Positions 25,014 through 34,311 of a DNA stretch of 64,000 nt are shown in pieces. Both the position numbers and the translations under genes were made by a program. Location: NCBI RefSeq assembly GCF_013386585.1, contig NZ_JACARO010000038.1, forward strand, positions 186,001 through 250,000, given 5' to 3'. The DNA comes from Pseudomonas sp. P7548 (GTDB taxonomy: Bacteria > Pseudomonadota > Gammaproteobacteria > Pseudomonadales > Pseudomonadaceae). The notes below the pieces were generated by a model. It was not told the DNA's origin. It did not search any database and saw only the letters and a program-made list of their open reading frames with translations. Numbering within the stretch: position 1 is the first letter of the stretch; every line of letters starts with the position of its first letter.

Positions 25014-25307
25014 TCAGGGATCAGTGTCGGCACGCAGATTGCGTTCGGTCGCCGTCATCAGGTCAGCCGCGCTTATTCCAAGTGCCGTAGAAATTTTCAG
25101 TATGAGCGGAAGCGTGGGCACGTGCTCACCACGCTCGATCTTACCCATGTGAGAACGCGAAATGCTTGCCCGAGATGCGAACTCGTCTTGCGCGACTCCT
25201 TGAGCGACGCGCGCAGCGCGCACGGCCTGTCCGAAGGCTAACGCCGACTCGGATTCATACGTCGATGTGCCAGAAGGACGGCCTGGCTGAATTGTTGATT
25301 TCTGCAT
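25014..25307 (-). CDS. XRE-family helix-turn-helix regulator
   Basis: About 97 aa. HTH_3 domain: FGQAVRAARVAQGVAQDEFASRASISRSHMGKIERGEHVPTLPLILKISTALGISAADLM, with a short N-terminal arm. Start ATG 25307 gives MQKSTIQPGRPSG; no strong ribosome binding site is seen. It is divergent from the orphan LysR domain, with AT-rich repeats between them. A phage-repressor-like role in controlling its neighbour or element functions is possible. Confidence 0.82.
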   Translation of the reverse strand: MQKSTIQPGRPSGTSTYESESALAFGQAVRAARVAQGVAQDEFASRASISRSHMGKIERGEHVPTLPLILKISTALGISAADLMTATERNLRADTDP

Positions 25308-25335
25308 TAGCAGAAGCGTCAAACAATCTGCCACA

Positions 25336-25367
25336 ATTAACCACGTTAAAGATAACGACGTTAAACT
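25336..25367. promoter_or_regulatory. Operator-like GTTAA repeats between divergent regulators
   Basis: AATTAACCACGTTAAAG carries TTAAC-cac-GTTAA, followed by GTTA-aaga-TAAC and a further ACGTTAAAC. These nested palindromes and direct repeats next to the xre start look like binding sites for the XRE protein. Confidence 0.5.
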
Positions 25368-25426
25368 TCACTCTTTCCTGCAACGCTGGTTTGCCTTTCT
25401 GGACAGATCGCTTATTGGGGGCCCTC

Positions 25427-26080
25427 ATGCATGACGCCACCAGCCAGTTTTCCCATTTCAGGCTTGCTATCGCGCCCGGAGTGCCATCCTCTTGCCTCAC
25501 AACGCTTCTTGCCCTACAGCGCGCGGAGGAACCAGAAGTCACCATCACGTTCTTTGAGACCTCAGCCGATGATCTGTTGACGGGCCTTGAGGAAGGCCGC
25601 TACGACGCTGGAATGACGCTTCGGAACGCTGGTGCTCCGGCCGTGAAAAGCCAACCGCTCTGGGTGGAGAACGTGGCTGTTGCAGTGCCGCTGGGGTCCC
25701 CCTTAGTTGCCCAGGCGAAGATCACGCTTGCCGAGCTTCTGGACTATCCGGTGTTTCGCTGGCCGGCGGAGGCTTGCCTACTGCTGGATCAGCGACTGTC
25801 CTTTCTTCCGTTGAGCCAGCAGAGCATTCAGCACGTGACTTCGTTCGAGATGATGGCGCTTTGGGTGACCGCTGGCTACGGAGTGGGGCTCTCCGCGCAA
25901 TCGCGCATTGAGCGTGCCCATGCGTGGGGGATCACTATGCGACCGCTTTCAGACGGCCCCTACGAGATCGTGACATATCTGCAGCGGCCCCACGGACGAG
26001 CCAATGTTGTTTCTGAGCGGTTCGAGCACAGGGCAATGTTGGTTGCCAGGGACAGGGCGGCTTGCTCGAATACCCCATAG
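25427..26080 (+). CDS. Orphan LysR effector-binding domain without DNA-binding domain
   Basis: From FRLAIAPGVPSSCLTTLLALQRAEEPEVTITFFETSADDLLTGL to YLQRPHGRANVVSERFEHRAM the protein is a full LysR ligand-binding domain, about 217 aa from ATG 25427. The frame extends to 25166 but upstream residues do not resemble a helix-turn-helix and overlap the xre gene, so the DNA-binding part is missing. It is related to the effector domain of the LysR gene at 24101. It could be a decaying gene or a ligand-binding partner of the divergent XRE regulator. The start is uncertain. Confidence 0.6.
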   Translation: MHDATSQFSHFRLAIAPGVPSSCLTTLLALQRAEEPEVTITFFETSADDLLTGLEEGRYDAGMTLRNAGAPAVKSQPLWVENVAVAVPLGSPLVAQAKITLAELLDYPVFRWPAEACLLLDQRLSFLPLSQQSIQHVTSFEMMALWVTAGYGVGLSAQSRIERAHAWGITMRPLSDGPYEIVTYLQRPHGRANVVSERFEHRAMLVARDRAACSNTP

Positions 26081-26198
26081 CCCGCTCTCGCCGAGGCTGC
26101 GTGCGGGTAATTGCAGCGGCACGCGCCTGTTAGCGCGCCAGTGATAGCGCTTCCATCTCTGGCAATATGATGAATTAACATGGTCTTTGGAGGCACGA

Positions 26199-27167
26199 AT
26201 GGTTGGAAGTGGTTGGGATCGAGTACCAATTGACTCGCAAAGCATCGATGCGCCGCTGTCGCGCGCGGCGGTGTTTCTCACGTTGACAGTCGCCGAGGGC
26301 CACGAGGCCCTTCAGGCGGTCGCCGGCGTCTTGGACGGGCTGGACGACCTGATCAAAACGGTGGGCTTCCGCGATCTCAACGGCCGGCTGTCGTGCATCA
26401 CTGCACTGGGATCGGCGCTATGGGACCGTTTCCAGACCGGGAAGCGCCCGAAGGAACTACGGCCCTTCGTGCCCATCGAGGGTGCCAAGCACACCGCGCC
26501 TGCCACGCCCGGCGACCTGTTCTTTCACATCCGTGCCGAACGCGAGGACCTCTGTTTTGAATTCGAGCGCCTGCTGCTGGACCAACTGGGCAGCAGCGTG
26601 ACGGTGGCCGACGAGGTGGTCGGTTTTCGCTACTTCGACTCCCGCGACCTGCTTGGCTTTGTCGATGGCACGGCCAACCCGACCGGGCACGACATCGGCG
26701 CCTCGACGCTGGTCGGCAGTGAAGATCAGGCGTTCGCCGGCGGCAGCTACTTGGTGGTGCAGAAGTATCTGCACCAAATGCAGCCGTGGGCTCGGCTCGC
26801 CAAGGACGAGCAAGAGCGGATCATCGGCCGGGAGATCGTCAGCAATGTCGAATTGCCCGACGCGACGAGCGGCCAGAAATCGCACAAGACCCTCGCCACG
26901 ATCGTGGACGACGACGGCACCGAGCACGACATCCTGCGCGACAACATGCCCTTCGGCCGCCCCGGCCAGGGCGAATATGGCACCTACTTCATCGGCTACT
27001 CCAGGCATCTGTGGGTGACGCAGAAGATGCTGGAGCGCATGTTCCTCGGCGATCCGCCAGGCATGCACGACCGCCTGCTCGATTTCTCGACGGCGCACAC
27101 CGGCGCCGTGTTCTTCGCTCCCGCACCGCGCACGCTGAGCGAACTCGTGGAGGCGGTGCAAGCGTAA
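26199..27167 (+). CDS. Dyp-type heme peroxidase
   Basis: 322 aa. It has the GxxDG distal motif as GFVDGTANP, the heme-ligand region ATSGQKSHKTLAT, and the late active-site stretch DILRDNMPFGRPGQGEYGTYFIGYSRHLWVTQKMLERMFLGDPPGMHDRLLDFSTAHTGAVFFAP, as in YfeX-like Dyp peroxidases. No signal peptide and no encapsulin neighbour, so it is probably cytoplasmic. ATG 26199 has GGAGG 6 bases before it. It oxidises substrates with hydrogen peroxide; its physiological substrate is unknown. Last cargo gene before the integrase, with which it converges. Confidence 0.92.
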   Translation: MVGSGWDRVPIDSQSIDAPLSRAAVFLTLTVAEGHEALQAVAGVLDGLDDLIKTVGFRDLNGRLSCITALGSALWDRFQTGKRPKELRPFVPIEGAKHTAPATPGDLFFHIRAEREDLCFEFERLLLDQLGSSVTVADEVVGFRYFDSRDLLGFVDGTANPTGHDIGASTLVGSEDQAFAGGSYLVVQKYLHQMQPWARLAKDEQERIIGREIVSNVELPDATSGQKSHKTLATIVDDDGTEHDILRDNMPFGRPGQGEYGTYFIGYSRHLWVTQKMLERMFLGDPPGMHDRLLDFSTAHTGAVFFAPAPRTLSELVEAVQA

Positions 27168-27204
27168 TGCAGGGGCCGCAAGGCCCCTGCAAGGTTTGAG
27201 AGCC

Positions 27205-29148
27205 CTATGCTCCGTCTAGAACTACTGCGCTATCCACCAGCCGACGAACGCTTTGCCGCACATCCTCGGGGATGGGGTACGGGGCAATGGCCTCGGGCAT
27301 ATCCGCATAGTGCTGGTAGTCGCCCATGATGACCTGGATGATCGCCGGCACGTTGGTCGGCGTGACCGCATCAATGGCCGCGCGGTCCCCCAGGTCAGGG
27401 TGCGGCTGGGTCAGCATGCGGTACAGATCCCACGAATCCGCGTGCGGGCACTGGTTCATGAGCACCTGGGCCAGCTTGTGCTTGAGCGGCACCAGTTGCC
27501 AATCGGGAACACGCTGCCCCCGATTGCCCAAACTGATGGACAGCAACTTGCCCGCTTTCAGTTCGCGGTTGATCTGGTCCTTGGACTTTCCGGCCAGCTT
27601 GCCGAACAGCGGGACCGGCAAGCTGCTTGGAGACTCGTAGATGGTCAGCATTTCCTCGCGCTCGCGCTGGATCGCGGACACTTCCGGCTCTGGGGCATGC
27701 GTCGGAGGCGGCGGTACCTGAGACAGCCGCTGGAACGTGATGCCGCCGTTGCTCGGGGTTACGACAATAGGCGTGGCCACGACGGGCGGGACGCCGGGAG
27801 GAGTGGGCTCGGCCATCGCGAGGGTCGCATCCACCGCTTCCTCCACTTCTGCCATCGCCGGCACCCCGTCGATACGGATGGTCAGATGCGCGCTCGCGGC
27901 TTCCACTTCGCCCTGTTCGAGCAGGTCGAGCCGATCGGCCCAGTCCTGCATCATCCGACGGCGCGGCTCAACGTACTTGGCGTGGTTGTAGGACGAACTC
28001 ACCTTGTTGGGGTCGGAATGGGAAAGCTGCGCGTCCACCCAAATCTTCGGGTAGCCAATCTCGTTGAGCGCCGTCGAGATAGTGCCGCGGATGCCGTGGC
28101 CGGTCAGGCGCCCCTCATAGCCCATGAGCTGCACGGCCTTGTTGAGGGTGTTCTCGCTGATGCGCTTCTTGAGTTCGCTGCGGTGTGACAGCAAGTACTT
28201 CTGCGCCGGCCGCATCACCCCCAGGAGATAGCGCACGATCTCGATGGCCTGCAGGGATAGCGGCACGATATAGGGGGGCACATCCTGCGGCCGCTTCCCT
28301 GCCTTGCGCATTTCATCCTGGAGCTGCTTGACGATCTGCGGTGGGATGATCCACAAGCCCCTGTCGAGGTCGAACTGTTCGGGTTCGGCCAATCGCAGTT
28401 CGCCGGTGCGCACCCCGGTCAGGAACAGCAGCCGGACGCCAAGCTGGGTCTGCCAGCCACGGGGGTTGTAGAGCCGGAGCTTCTGGAGGAACTCGGGCAT
28501 CTCGGGCAGGTGCAGGTAGGGATTGTGGGCTACGGGGGGCTTGGGCTCTGCCACCACGTCCAGGTCGGCGGCCGGGTTGACTTCCAACCCCTCGGCAATG
28601 ACCAGGGCATAGCGGAACAACTGGTTGAACCAGGTGCGGACCTTCTCGGCGGTGGTGAACGCCTTGCGTTTCTCGATCGCCGCCAAGACGCCCAGGAGTT
28701 GGGGGCGGCGAATGTCGTAGATCGACATTCTTCCCAGGGTGGGCAACACGTCCTTGTTGAAGATGCGCAGGATCTGCGACAGCGTGCTTTGACGGCCTTC
28801 CTTGAGTTCCTTGCGGCGATGCTCGACCCAGGCATCGAAGACGGTCTTGAAGGTGTATTCGCCCGCCAGCTTGGCCGCGTGCCGTTTCTGGTCGCGCTCG
28901 ACCTGAGGATCGATCCCCCTGGCGAGCAGGGCCTGGGCCTTGTCTCGCTCGATCCGGGCCTCGCGCAGGCTGAGAGCAGGATAGCCGCCCAGGCACAGGC
29001 GCTTTTGCTTGCCCAGCCAGTAGTAGCGGAATTGCCATGACTTGCCGCCTGCGGCTGAGACCATCAGGCCCAGGCAGTCGTTGTCGGAGAGGGTGTAGCG
29101 TTTTCCGGTGGTCTTCGCCTGCCGGACGGTCAGATCAGAGAGCGCCAT
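27205..29148 (-). CDS. int: Tyrosine recombinase, P4/IntB13-like ICE integrase
   Basis: 647 aa. The N-terminal arm-type binding domain starts MALSDLTVRQAKTTGKRYTLSDNDCLGLMV. The core catalytic residues are visible: Arg in TGVRTGELRL, His-x-x-Arg in TGHGIRGTIS, His in QLSHSDPNK and Tyr in SSYNHAKYVEPRR. After the catalytic domain is a long extension of about 240 residues, Pro-rich then helical, as in the large integrases of the ICEclc/PAGI-2 group. ATG 29148 follows TAGGAG. It lies 226 bp from the tRNA-Gly(GCC) 3' end and would catalyse insertion there and excision. Confidence 0.95.
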   Translation of the reverse strand: MALSDLTVRQAKTTGKRYTLSDNDCLGLMVSAAGGKSWQFRYYWLGKQKRLCLGGYPALSLREARIERDKAQALLARGIDPQVERDQKRHAAKLAGEYTFKTVFDAWVEHRRKELKEGRQSTLSQILRIFNKDVLPTLGRMSIYDIRRPQLLGVLAAIEKRKAFTTAEKVRTWFNQLFRYALVIAEGLEVNPAADLDVVAEPKPPVAHNPYLHLPEMPEFLQKLRLYNPRGWQTQLGVRLLFLTGVRTGELRLAEPEQFDLDRGLWIIPPQIVKQLQDEMRKAGKRPQDVPPYIVPLSLQAIEIVRYLLGVMRPAQKYLLSHRSELKKRISENTLNKAVQLMGYEGRLTGHGIRGTISTALNEIGYPKIWVDAQLSHSDPNKVSSSYNHAKYVEPRRRMMQDWADRLDLLEQGEVEAASAHLTIRIDGVPAMAEVEEAVDATLAMAEPTPPGVPPVVATPIVVTPSNGGITFQRLSQVPPPPTHAPEPEVSAIQREREEMLTIYESPSSLPVPLFGKLAGKSKDQINRELKAGKLLSISLGNRGQRVPDWQLVPLKHKLAQVLMNQCPHADSWDLYRMLTQPHPDLGDRAAIDAVTPTNVPAIIQVIMGDYQHYADMPEAIAPYPIPEDVRQSVRRLVDSAVVLDGA

Positions 29149-29157
29149 TTCGAGACT

Positions 29158-29175
29158 CCTAAGTAATGACTTAGG
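29158..29175. promoter_or_regulatory. Palindrome at the integrase start
   Basis: CCTAAGT-aatg-ACTTAGG, 7-bp arms, sits 9 bases upstream of the int start and overlaps its ribosome binding site. It may bind a regulator or fold in the mRNA to limit int translation. Confidence 0.5.
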
Positions 29176-29304
29176 CCCTATGCTCGTCATGGTCCCCGCT
29201 CAGCCCCAGCAACTATCCGGTAGCCGACCCACCCGTATTCTTGTGCCTTATTTGGTCACTCAAAAACGGTAGCTGTGGGTGGATTTCCGTGGCACTCGCT
29301 GGAA

Positions 29305-29334
29305 TGAAAAAAGGAGCCGAAGCTCCTTTTTTCA
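29305..29334 (-). terminator. Rho-independent terminator downstream of the tRNA array
   Basis: AAAAAAGGAGC-cgaa-GCTCCTTTTTT: 11-bp stem of A-tract, GGAGC and T-tract. It can work on both strands. It lies inside the element, 40 bp past the last tRNA-Gly on the minus strand, so it would end tRNA transcription before the integrase gene. Confidence 0.85.
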
Positions 29335-29374
29335 ATGACCTACAGACCCCAGTAGAAGTCTGTGGATCAAAATT

Positions 29375-29450
<76 letters not shown>

Positions 29451-29453
29451 AAA

Positions 29454-29529
29454 TGGCGTCCCCTAGGGGACTCGAACCCCTGTTACCGCCGTGAAAGGGC
29501 GGTGTCCTAGGCCACTAGACGAAGGGGAC
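29454..29529 (-). tRNA. tRNA-Glu(TTC), copy 3
   Basis: 76 nt, begins GTCCCCTTCGTCTAGTGG, anticodon TTC in the CCGCC/GGCGG-closed loop, CCA encoded. Confidence 0.97.
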
Positions 29530-29632
29530 ACACAACTGAAACACAGGGTGTGTATTTCAGTGTCCAGAGATTAAACCCGAAGGTTACGCCCTGGTTTCAC
29601 TCAGTGCCGCCCGAAGGCCACACTGCTTAAAT

Positions 29633-29708
<76 letters not shown>

Positions 29709-29712
29709 AAAA

Positions 29713-29788
29713 TGGCGTCCCCTAGGGGACTCGAACCCCTGTTACCGCCGTGAAAGGGCGGTGTCCTAGGCCACTAGACGAAGGGGAC
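29713..29788 (-). tRNA. tRNA-Glu(TTC), copy 2
   Basis: 76 nt, same sequence as the copy at 29454; anticodon TTC, encoded CCA. Confidence 0.97.
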
Positions 29789-29892
29789 ACACAACTGAAA
29801 CACATGGTGTGTATTTCAGTGTCCAGAGATTAGGCCCGAAGACCATGCCCTGGTTTCACTCAGTGCCACCCGAGGGCAGCACTGCTTAAATT

Positions 29893-29968
<76 letters not shown>

Positions 29969-29972
29969 ATAT

Positions 29973-30048
29973 TGGCGTCCCCTAGGGGACTCGAACCCCT
30001 GTTACCGCCGTGAAAGGGCGGTGTCCTAGGCCACTAGACGAAGGGGAC
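29973..30048 (-). tRNA. tRNA-Glu(TTC), copy 1 (promoter-proximal)
   Basis: 76 nt, first tRNA of the minus-strand transcript; anticodon TTC. Confidence 0.97.
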
Positions 30049-30110
30049 ACACGTACAACTTCACTGCTTAACCGCGTTTCGCTGTGTGCTTTACGCGTTA
30101 AGTGGCGCGC

Positions 30111-30139
30111 ATTCTATGGATGGATTGAAAGGTCGTCAA
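30111..30139 (-). promoter_or_regulatory. Sigma-70 promoter of the tRNA array
   Basis: TTGACG (30139-30134), 17-base spacer, TAGAAT (30116-30111), followed by a G+C-rich GCGCGCC discriminator as expected for a stringently controlled stable-RNA promoter. The rest of 30049-30406 holds no gene. Confidence 0.8.
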
Positions 30140-30406
30140 CCCCCAAGGATAAATTTATTAAAATCAATGACTTCGCCCCGCTTTCCGGGCCCTGGCGCAC
30201 ATTCTGCCCGTCCAGGCTTTGACGCCTATATTCTGGCGCCCGACAAGGCGTTATAGTCCACACCAGCAAATGATGGCAATGTGCATCTATGCAGGGAACG
30301 CTTACCTATATAGAAGAAACTACCTGGGCAACTGGTCGATCAGTCCTATCCGCCAGATGGCTCAGTCACTACACTCCACTGCAAACCCTATTAAGAGGTC
30401 ACACCG

Positions 30407-31177
30407 GTGACACCACTCATGATCACCCTGCTGGTAATAGCCGGGATCGTAATACTGATCGCCATTGGCTACATGAACCACGTGGTGGAAAACAACAAAC
30501 TGGAAAAGAAACGCACCGAGATCGAACTCAATGATCGGCTGCGTCGTTGCGGCGAAATCACCGAGACCTTTCCTGGCCAGTTGATGAGCCCGGCGCTCAA
30601 GCTGTTGCTGACCCGTCTGGAGCTGAACGTCAACCAGCGCCTGTTGAACCTCAACAAGGCCAGTGCCCCACTCAAGGCGCGCATCACCGAGTTGAGCGCC
30701 TTGATCGCCCAGGGCGAATCGATCCCGGTGACCAACCCGCCCGCGCCGATCCAGACCGAAGCCAAGGCCAAGGACGTGCGTTTCCTGCTCGAAGCCCTGC
30801 ACGGCCAGGTCACCCGCGCCGCCCAGGACGGTTTCCTGCCGGCCAACGAGGCCAAGCACTGGATCAAGGAAATCCGCCATATCCTGGTGCTGCTGCACAT
30901 CGAATTCTTCAACAACCTCGGCCAACATGCCCTGCAACAAGGCCAGCCCGGCCAGGCGCGTCTGGCGTTCGAGCGGGGCGTGCAGTATTTGCGCAAGCAG
31001 CCCGAACCGGTGGTCTACAGTGCGCAGCTGCAATTGCTGGAGAAACAATTGGCCCGCGCCAACTCCACCGTGCTGACCAACAGCAAACCGGCTGAAGATG
31101 AGGTCAACGAATTGACCGAAGGCCTGAAAGTGGTCGACGCCGACGCCGACTGGAAAAAGAAAGTCATCTACGACTGA
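30407..31177 (+). CDS. Conserved Pseudomonas-type membrane-anchored hypothetical protein
   Basis: 256 aa from GTG 30407 (AGAGG 7 bases upstream; the ATG four codons later has no such site). One N-terminal membrane segment, MITLLVIAGIVILIAIGYM (about residues 5-23), then a charged helical cytoplasmic domain rich in Leu, Gln and Glu, with TPR-like stretches (GQHALQQGQPGQARLAFERGVQYLRKQPEP). No known function recognised. It is the first backbone gene after the tRNA promoter, divergent from the tRNA array. Confidence 0.82.
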   Translation: MTPLMITLLVIAGIVILIAIGYMNHVVENNKLEKKRTEIELNDRLRRCGEITETFPGQLMSPALKLLLTRLELNVNQRLLNLNKASAPLKARITELSALIAQGESIPVTNPPAPIQTEAKAKDVRFLLEALHGQVTRAAQDGFLPANEAKHWIKEIRHILVLLHIEFFNNLGQHALQQGQPGQARLAFERGVQYLRKQPEPVVYSAQLQLLEKQLARANSTVLTNSKPAEDEVNELTEGLKVVDADADWKKKVIYD

Positions 31178-31269
31178 TTGTAGTGAGCGGGCTCGCCCCG
31201 CGCCGCGTCGTATCAGGCACCGCAGTGTGTCAGGCACGGCGCCGCGCGGGGCAAGCCCGCTCACTACAA
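31178..31269. repeat. REP-type inverted pair
   Basis: TTGTAGTGAGCGGGCTCGCC and its near-complement GGGCAAGCCCGCTCACTACAA bracket about 45 bases. Typical Pseudomonas REP hairpin; may also end the upstream transcript. Confidence 0.88.
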
Positions 31270-31377
31270 CTGCCACAGACAGCACATCGCCACGATATGC
31301 CATCACTTTGCATCTATCCCCCCGCCCCCGAGTAGCGTAAAAAAGTGCCCCTCACTCCGTGAAGCCAGAGGCCTGTT

Positions 31378-32190
31378 ATGCCCGTCGCCGTGATTGATGG
31401 ACAACCGCTGCATTATGTCGACCAGGGCACCGGCCCGGTCGTCCTGCTGGGCTCGAGTTACCTGTGGGACCGCGACATGTGGGCCCCGCAAATCGAAGCC
31501 TTGTCGCAACAGTACCGTGTGATTGTTCCTGAGCTGTGGGGCCACGGCGAGTCGGGACCGCTGCCGGCGGCTACCCAATCCCTGGACGATCTCGCCCGCC
31601 AGGCCCTGGCCCTGCTGGACCAATTGGACATTGCGCAGATCAACCTGGTGGGCCTGTCGGTCGGTGGAATGTGGGGCGCACGCCTGGCATTGCTCGCGCC
31701 AGAGCGCATCAACAGCCTGGTACTGATGGACACCTACCTGGGTGCCGAGCCCGAGGCCACGCGCCAGTATTACTTCTCGCTGTTCAAGATGATCGAAGAC
31801 GCCGGCGCCATTCCCGAGCCGTTGCTGGATGTGGTTGCACCGATCTTCTTTCGCCCAGGCATTGACCGTGAGTCAGCGCTGTACCAGGGCTTTCGCGCCG
31901 AACTGCAAGCCTTCACGCGGGAACGCCTGCTGAACAGCATCGTGCCACTGGGCCGGCTGATCTTCAGCCGTGCAGACATCCTGGACCAACTGCCACGCCT
32001 GGACGCCGACACCACCCTGGTGATGTGCGGCGAACAAGACAAGCCTCGTCCCCCTGCCGAATCTGCGGAAATGGCCGAACTGATCGGCTGCAGCCTGATC
32101 CTGATTCCCGAAGCCGGGCACATCTCGGCCCGGGAGAATCCGGATTTCGTCAACGAAGCGCTGCTGACCTTCCTCGCCAACAACGCCTGA
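31378..32190 (+). CDS. Alpha/beta-hydrolase
   Basis: 270 aa. Nucleophile elbow GLSVGG with Ser near residue 93, oxyanion-hole region LLGSSYLWDRDMW, acid in CGEQDKPRPP and catalytic His in PEAGHISARENP. Resembles 3-oxoadipate enol-lactonase/esterase-like hydrolases, but the substrate cannot be named. Between a REP pair and a convergent chemoreceptor gene. Confidence 0.88.
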   Translation: MPVAVIDGQPLHYVDQGTGPVVLLGSSYLWDRDMWAPQIEALSQQYRVIVPELWGHGESGPLPAATQSLDDLARQALALLDQLDIAQINLVGLSVGGMWGARLALLAPERINSLVLMDTYLGAEPEATRQYYFSLFKMIEDAGAIPEPLLDVVAPIFFRPGIDRESALYQGFRAELQAFTRERLLNSIVPLGRLIFSRADILDQLPRLDADTTLVMCGEQDKPRPPAESAEMAELIGCSLILIPEAGHISARENPDFVNEALLTFLANNA

Positions 32191-32229
32191 TCGCCCTCCC
32201 GCCCTTTGATCGCCACCTGCACCGTGCGA

Positions 32230-34197
32230 TCAAAGGCGGAAGTGCCCCACCATGCCCTGAAGTTCGGTACCCAGTTGCGCCAACTGGATGCTCGATGCGG
32301 CATTGCCTTGCATGCTCAGCGCCGACTGGTCGGCACTGGCGCGAATGCTGGTGACGCTGCGATTGATCTCTTCGGCCACCGAGCTCTGCTCTTCGGCCGC
32401 CGCAGCAATCTGCTGGTTCATCTGCTGGATCAAGGACACGGCGGCAGCGATGCTGCCCAGTGCGCTCTCGGTTTCCAATGCATCGCTGACCGCCAGCTTC
32501 ACCAGCTCGCCACTCTGCTGGATCTGCTGAACCGACGACTGCGCCGCACTGCGCAAGGTGCTGACCAGTCGCTCGATTTCCTCGGTCGATTGCTGGGTAC
32601 GCTTGGCCAGTGCCCGCACTTCATCGGCGACCACCGCAAAACCACGGCCCTGCTCCCCTGCCCGCGCCGCCTCGATGGCGGCATTGAGTGCCAGCAGGTT
32701 GGTCTGCTCGGCCACGCTTTTGATCACACTCAACACGGTGCCGATATTCTGGATTTCCGCACTCAGGCTTTCGATGCTCGCGCTTGCGCTGGTGCTGGAG
32801 GTGGCGAGCAATTCGATACGCTGCAAGCTCTGGCGTACCACTTGCTGGCCGCTATCGACCTTGTCGTCGGCGGTCTGTGCAGCCTGGGCCGCTTCTTCGG
32901 CATTACGCGCCACGTCGTGCACGGTGGCGGTCATCTGGTTCATCGCCGTGGCCACCTGCTCGGTCTCTTCCTTCTGGCTGCTGACCTCGACATTGGTCTG
33001 TTCAGTGACACTGGACAGTGAATGGGCCGACGCCGCCAGTTGCTCGATCCCGGCCTGCAACCCGCTGACCATCTGGCTCAGCCCGTTGCCCATCTGCTGC
33101 ATTGCCTGCATCAGTTGGCCAATTTCATCACGACGGTTGACCTCCATGCGCCCGCTCAAATCGCCGGCGGCAATTTGCTGGGCCACCGCGATCACACTGC
33201 GCAGCGGCGCAACGATCAAGCGGGTAATCACCCATGCCGCGATCAACCCCACCAACAGGGCCAGGGCCGACGAACCGATGATCAGCACCGCGCTTTTCTT
33301 CAATTGCGCCTGCATCGACTGGTCTTCCGCGTCATAGGCCTGGTTCACCCGGCTGACCACCTGGTCGGCGCGATCATGCAATTGCTTGTAGACGACTTTT
33401 TCCTGGGCCAGCAGCCCGGTGTATTCGCCAAGCTTTTCGCTGAACGAAGCGATATGCCCGGACACTTCATTGAGCACCGTCTGGTAGCCGGCATCCTTGA
33501 CCGAGGTTTTCAGTTGTTCGACTTGAGCCAGGGCCTGGTCGGCCTGTTCGATCTTGCCTTGTTCAGCGTCGTCCGCATCGACCTTGCGGCTCTGGTCCAG
33601 GCGCACCCGCGCTTCGTTCATGGCCTGCAGCATCAGCCGCGACACCTGGCTGACCTGCCCTGCCTGCTCGATAAACTCCGCGCCCTCCTTGCCCTGGCTT
33701 TCCTTGAGCCCATAGGCACCGTCGTCGGCCAGGCCAGCCTGCAACACATCAAGGTTGTTGGCCACGCTGGACACCGACCAACTGGCCATTTCCAGGGCCA
33801 GGTCCTTGGTTTGGGTCAACTCGACGAACTCATCGAACGCCTTGCGATAGGCGGCTAGCGCCTGCTCGACGTCGGTCATCACCGGCACATTCGCGGCGGA
33901 CTGGGCCTTGAGGCTGGCCGCCAGCGCAGCCAGCGCGTCGACGCTCTCGTGCAGGGCGTCAACGGCTTTCGGGTCGGCATGCAAGGCGTAGTCCTGCTCG
34001 ATCAGGCGCACCTTGAGCAAGCCGCTGTTGAGCGAGGACATCGCCTTGAGGCCTTCGAAACGCTGGCCGACGGTCTGCAGGGACCAGACACCAATCGCCG
34101 CCACCAAGGCTGTCAGCAGCAGCACCAGGGTAAAGCCCAAGCCCAGTTTTTTTGCCATCCCGAGGTTGGCGAAACGTCGTTGCACGGCCGAAATCAT
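32230..34197 (-). CDS. Methyl-accepting chemotaxis protein with long (HBM-like) sensor domain
   Basis: 655 aa. First membrane segment about residues 18-39 (LGFTLVLLLTALVAAIGVW), a helical periplasmic domain of about 260 residues, second membrane segment (VLIIGSSALALLVGLIAAWVI), HAMP, then the signalling domain with the conserved hairpin VAEQTNLLALNAAIEAARAGEQGRGFAVVADEVRALAKRTQ. A sensor this long and all-helical fits the HBM class, exemplified by receptors for TCA-cycle acids in Pseudomonas. No C-terminal CheR-docking pentapeptide. ATG 34197 chosen; an upstream TTG adds seven poor residues. Ligand unknown. Confidence 0.93.
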   Translation of the reverse strand: MISAVQRRFANLGMAKKLGLGFTLVLLLTALVAAIGVWSLQTVGQRFEGLKAMSSLNSGLLKVRLIEQDYALHADPKAVDALHESVDALAALAASLKAQSAANVPVMTDVEQALAAYRKAFDEFVELTQTKDLALEMASWSVSSVANNLDVLQAGLADDGAYGLKESQGKEGAEFIEQAGQVSQVSRLMLQAMNEARVRLDQSRKVDADDAEQGKIEQADQALAQVEQLKTSVKDAGYQTVLNEVSGHIASFSEKLGEYTGLLAQEKVVYKQLHDRADQVVSRVNQAYDAEDQSMQAQLKKSAVLIIGSSALALLVGLIAAWVITRLIVAPLRSVIAVAQQIAAGDLSGRMEVNRRDEIGQLMQAMQQMGNGLSQMVSGLQAGIEQLAASAHSLSSVTEQTNVEVSSQKEETEQVATAMNQMTATVHDVARNAEEAAQAAQTADDKVDSGQQVVRQSLQRIELLATSSTSASASIESLSAEIQNIGTVLSVIKSVAEQTNLLALNAAIEAARAGEQGRGFAVVADEVRALAKRTQQSTEEIERLVSTLRSAAQSSVQQIQQSGELVKLAVSDALETESALGSIAAAVSLIQQMNQQIAAAAEEQSSVAEEINRSVTSIRASADQSALSMQGNAASSIQLAQLGTELQGMVGHFRL

Positions 34198-34311
34198 TGC
34201 ACTTGAGTCCTCTTGCAATGGCAGATGCCATCAAGCCCGATTTACCAATGGCGAGATTCGCAACCACGGGGCACTGACACAAGACGCTGGCGCCGGAATA
34301 ATGGCAAAAAG

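Noticed and set aside
29305..29334. Terminator as the native backbone terminator of the tRNA array
   Set aside because: It lies on the integrase side of the 18-bp att core, so by position it belongs to the element, not the original chromosome.
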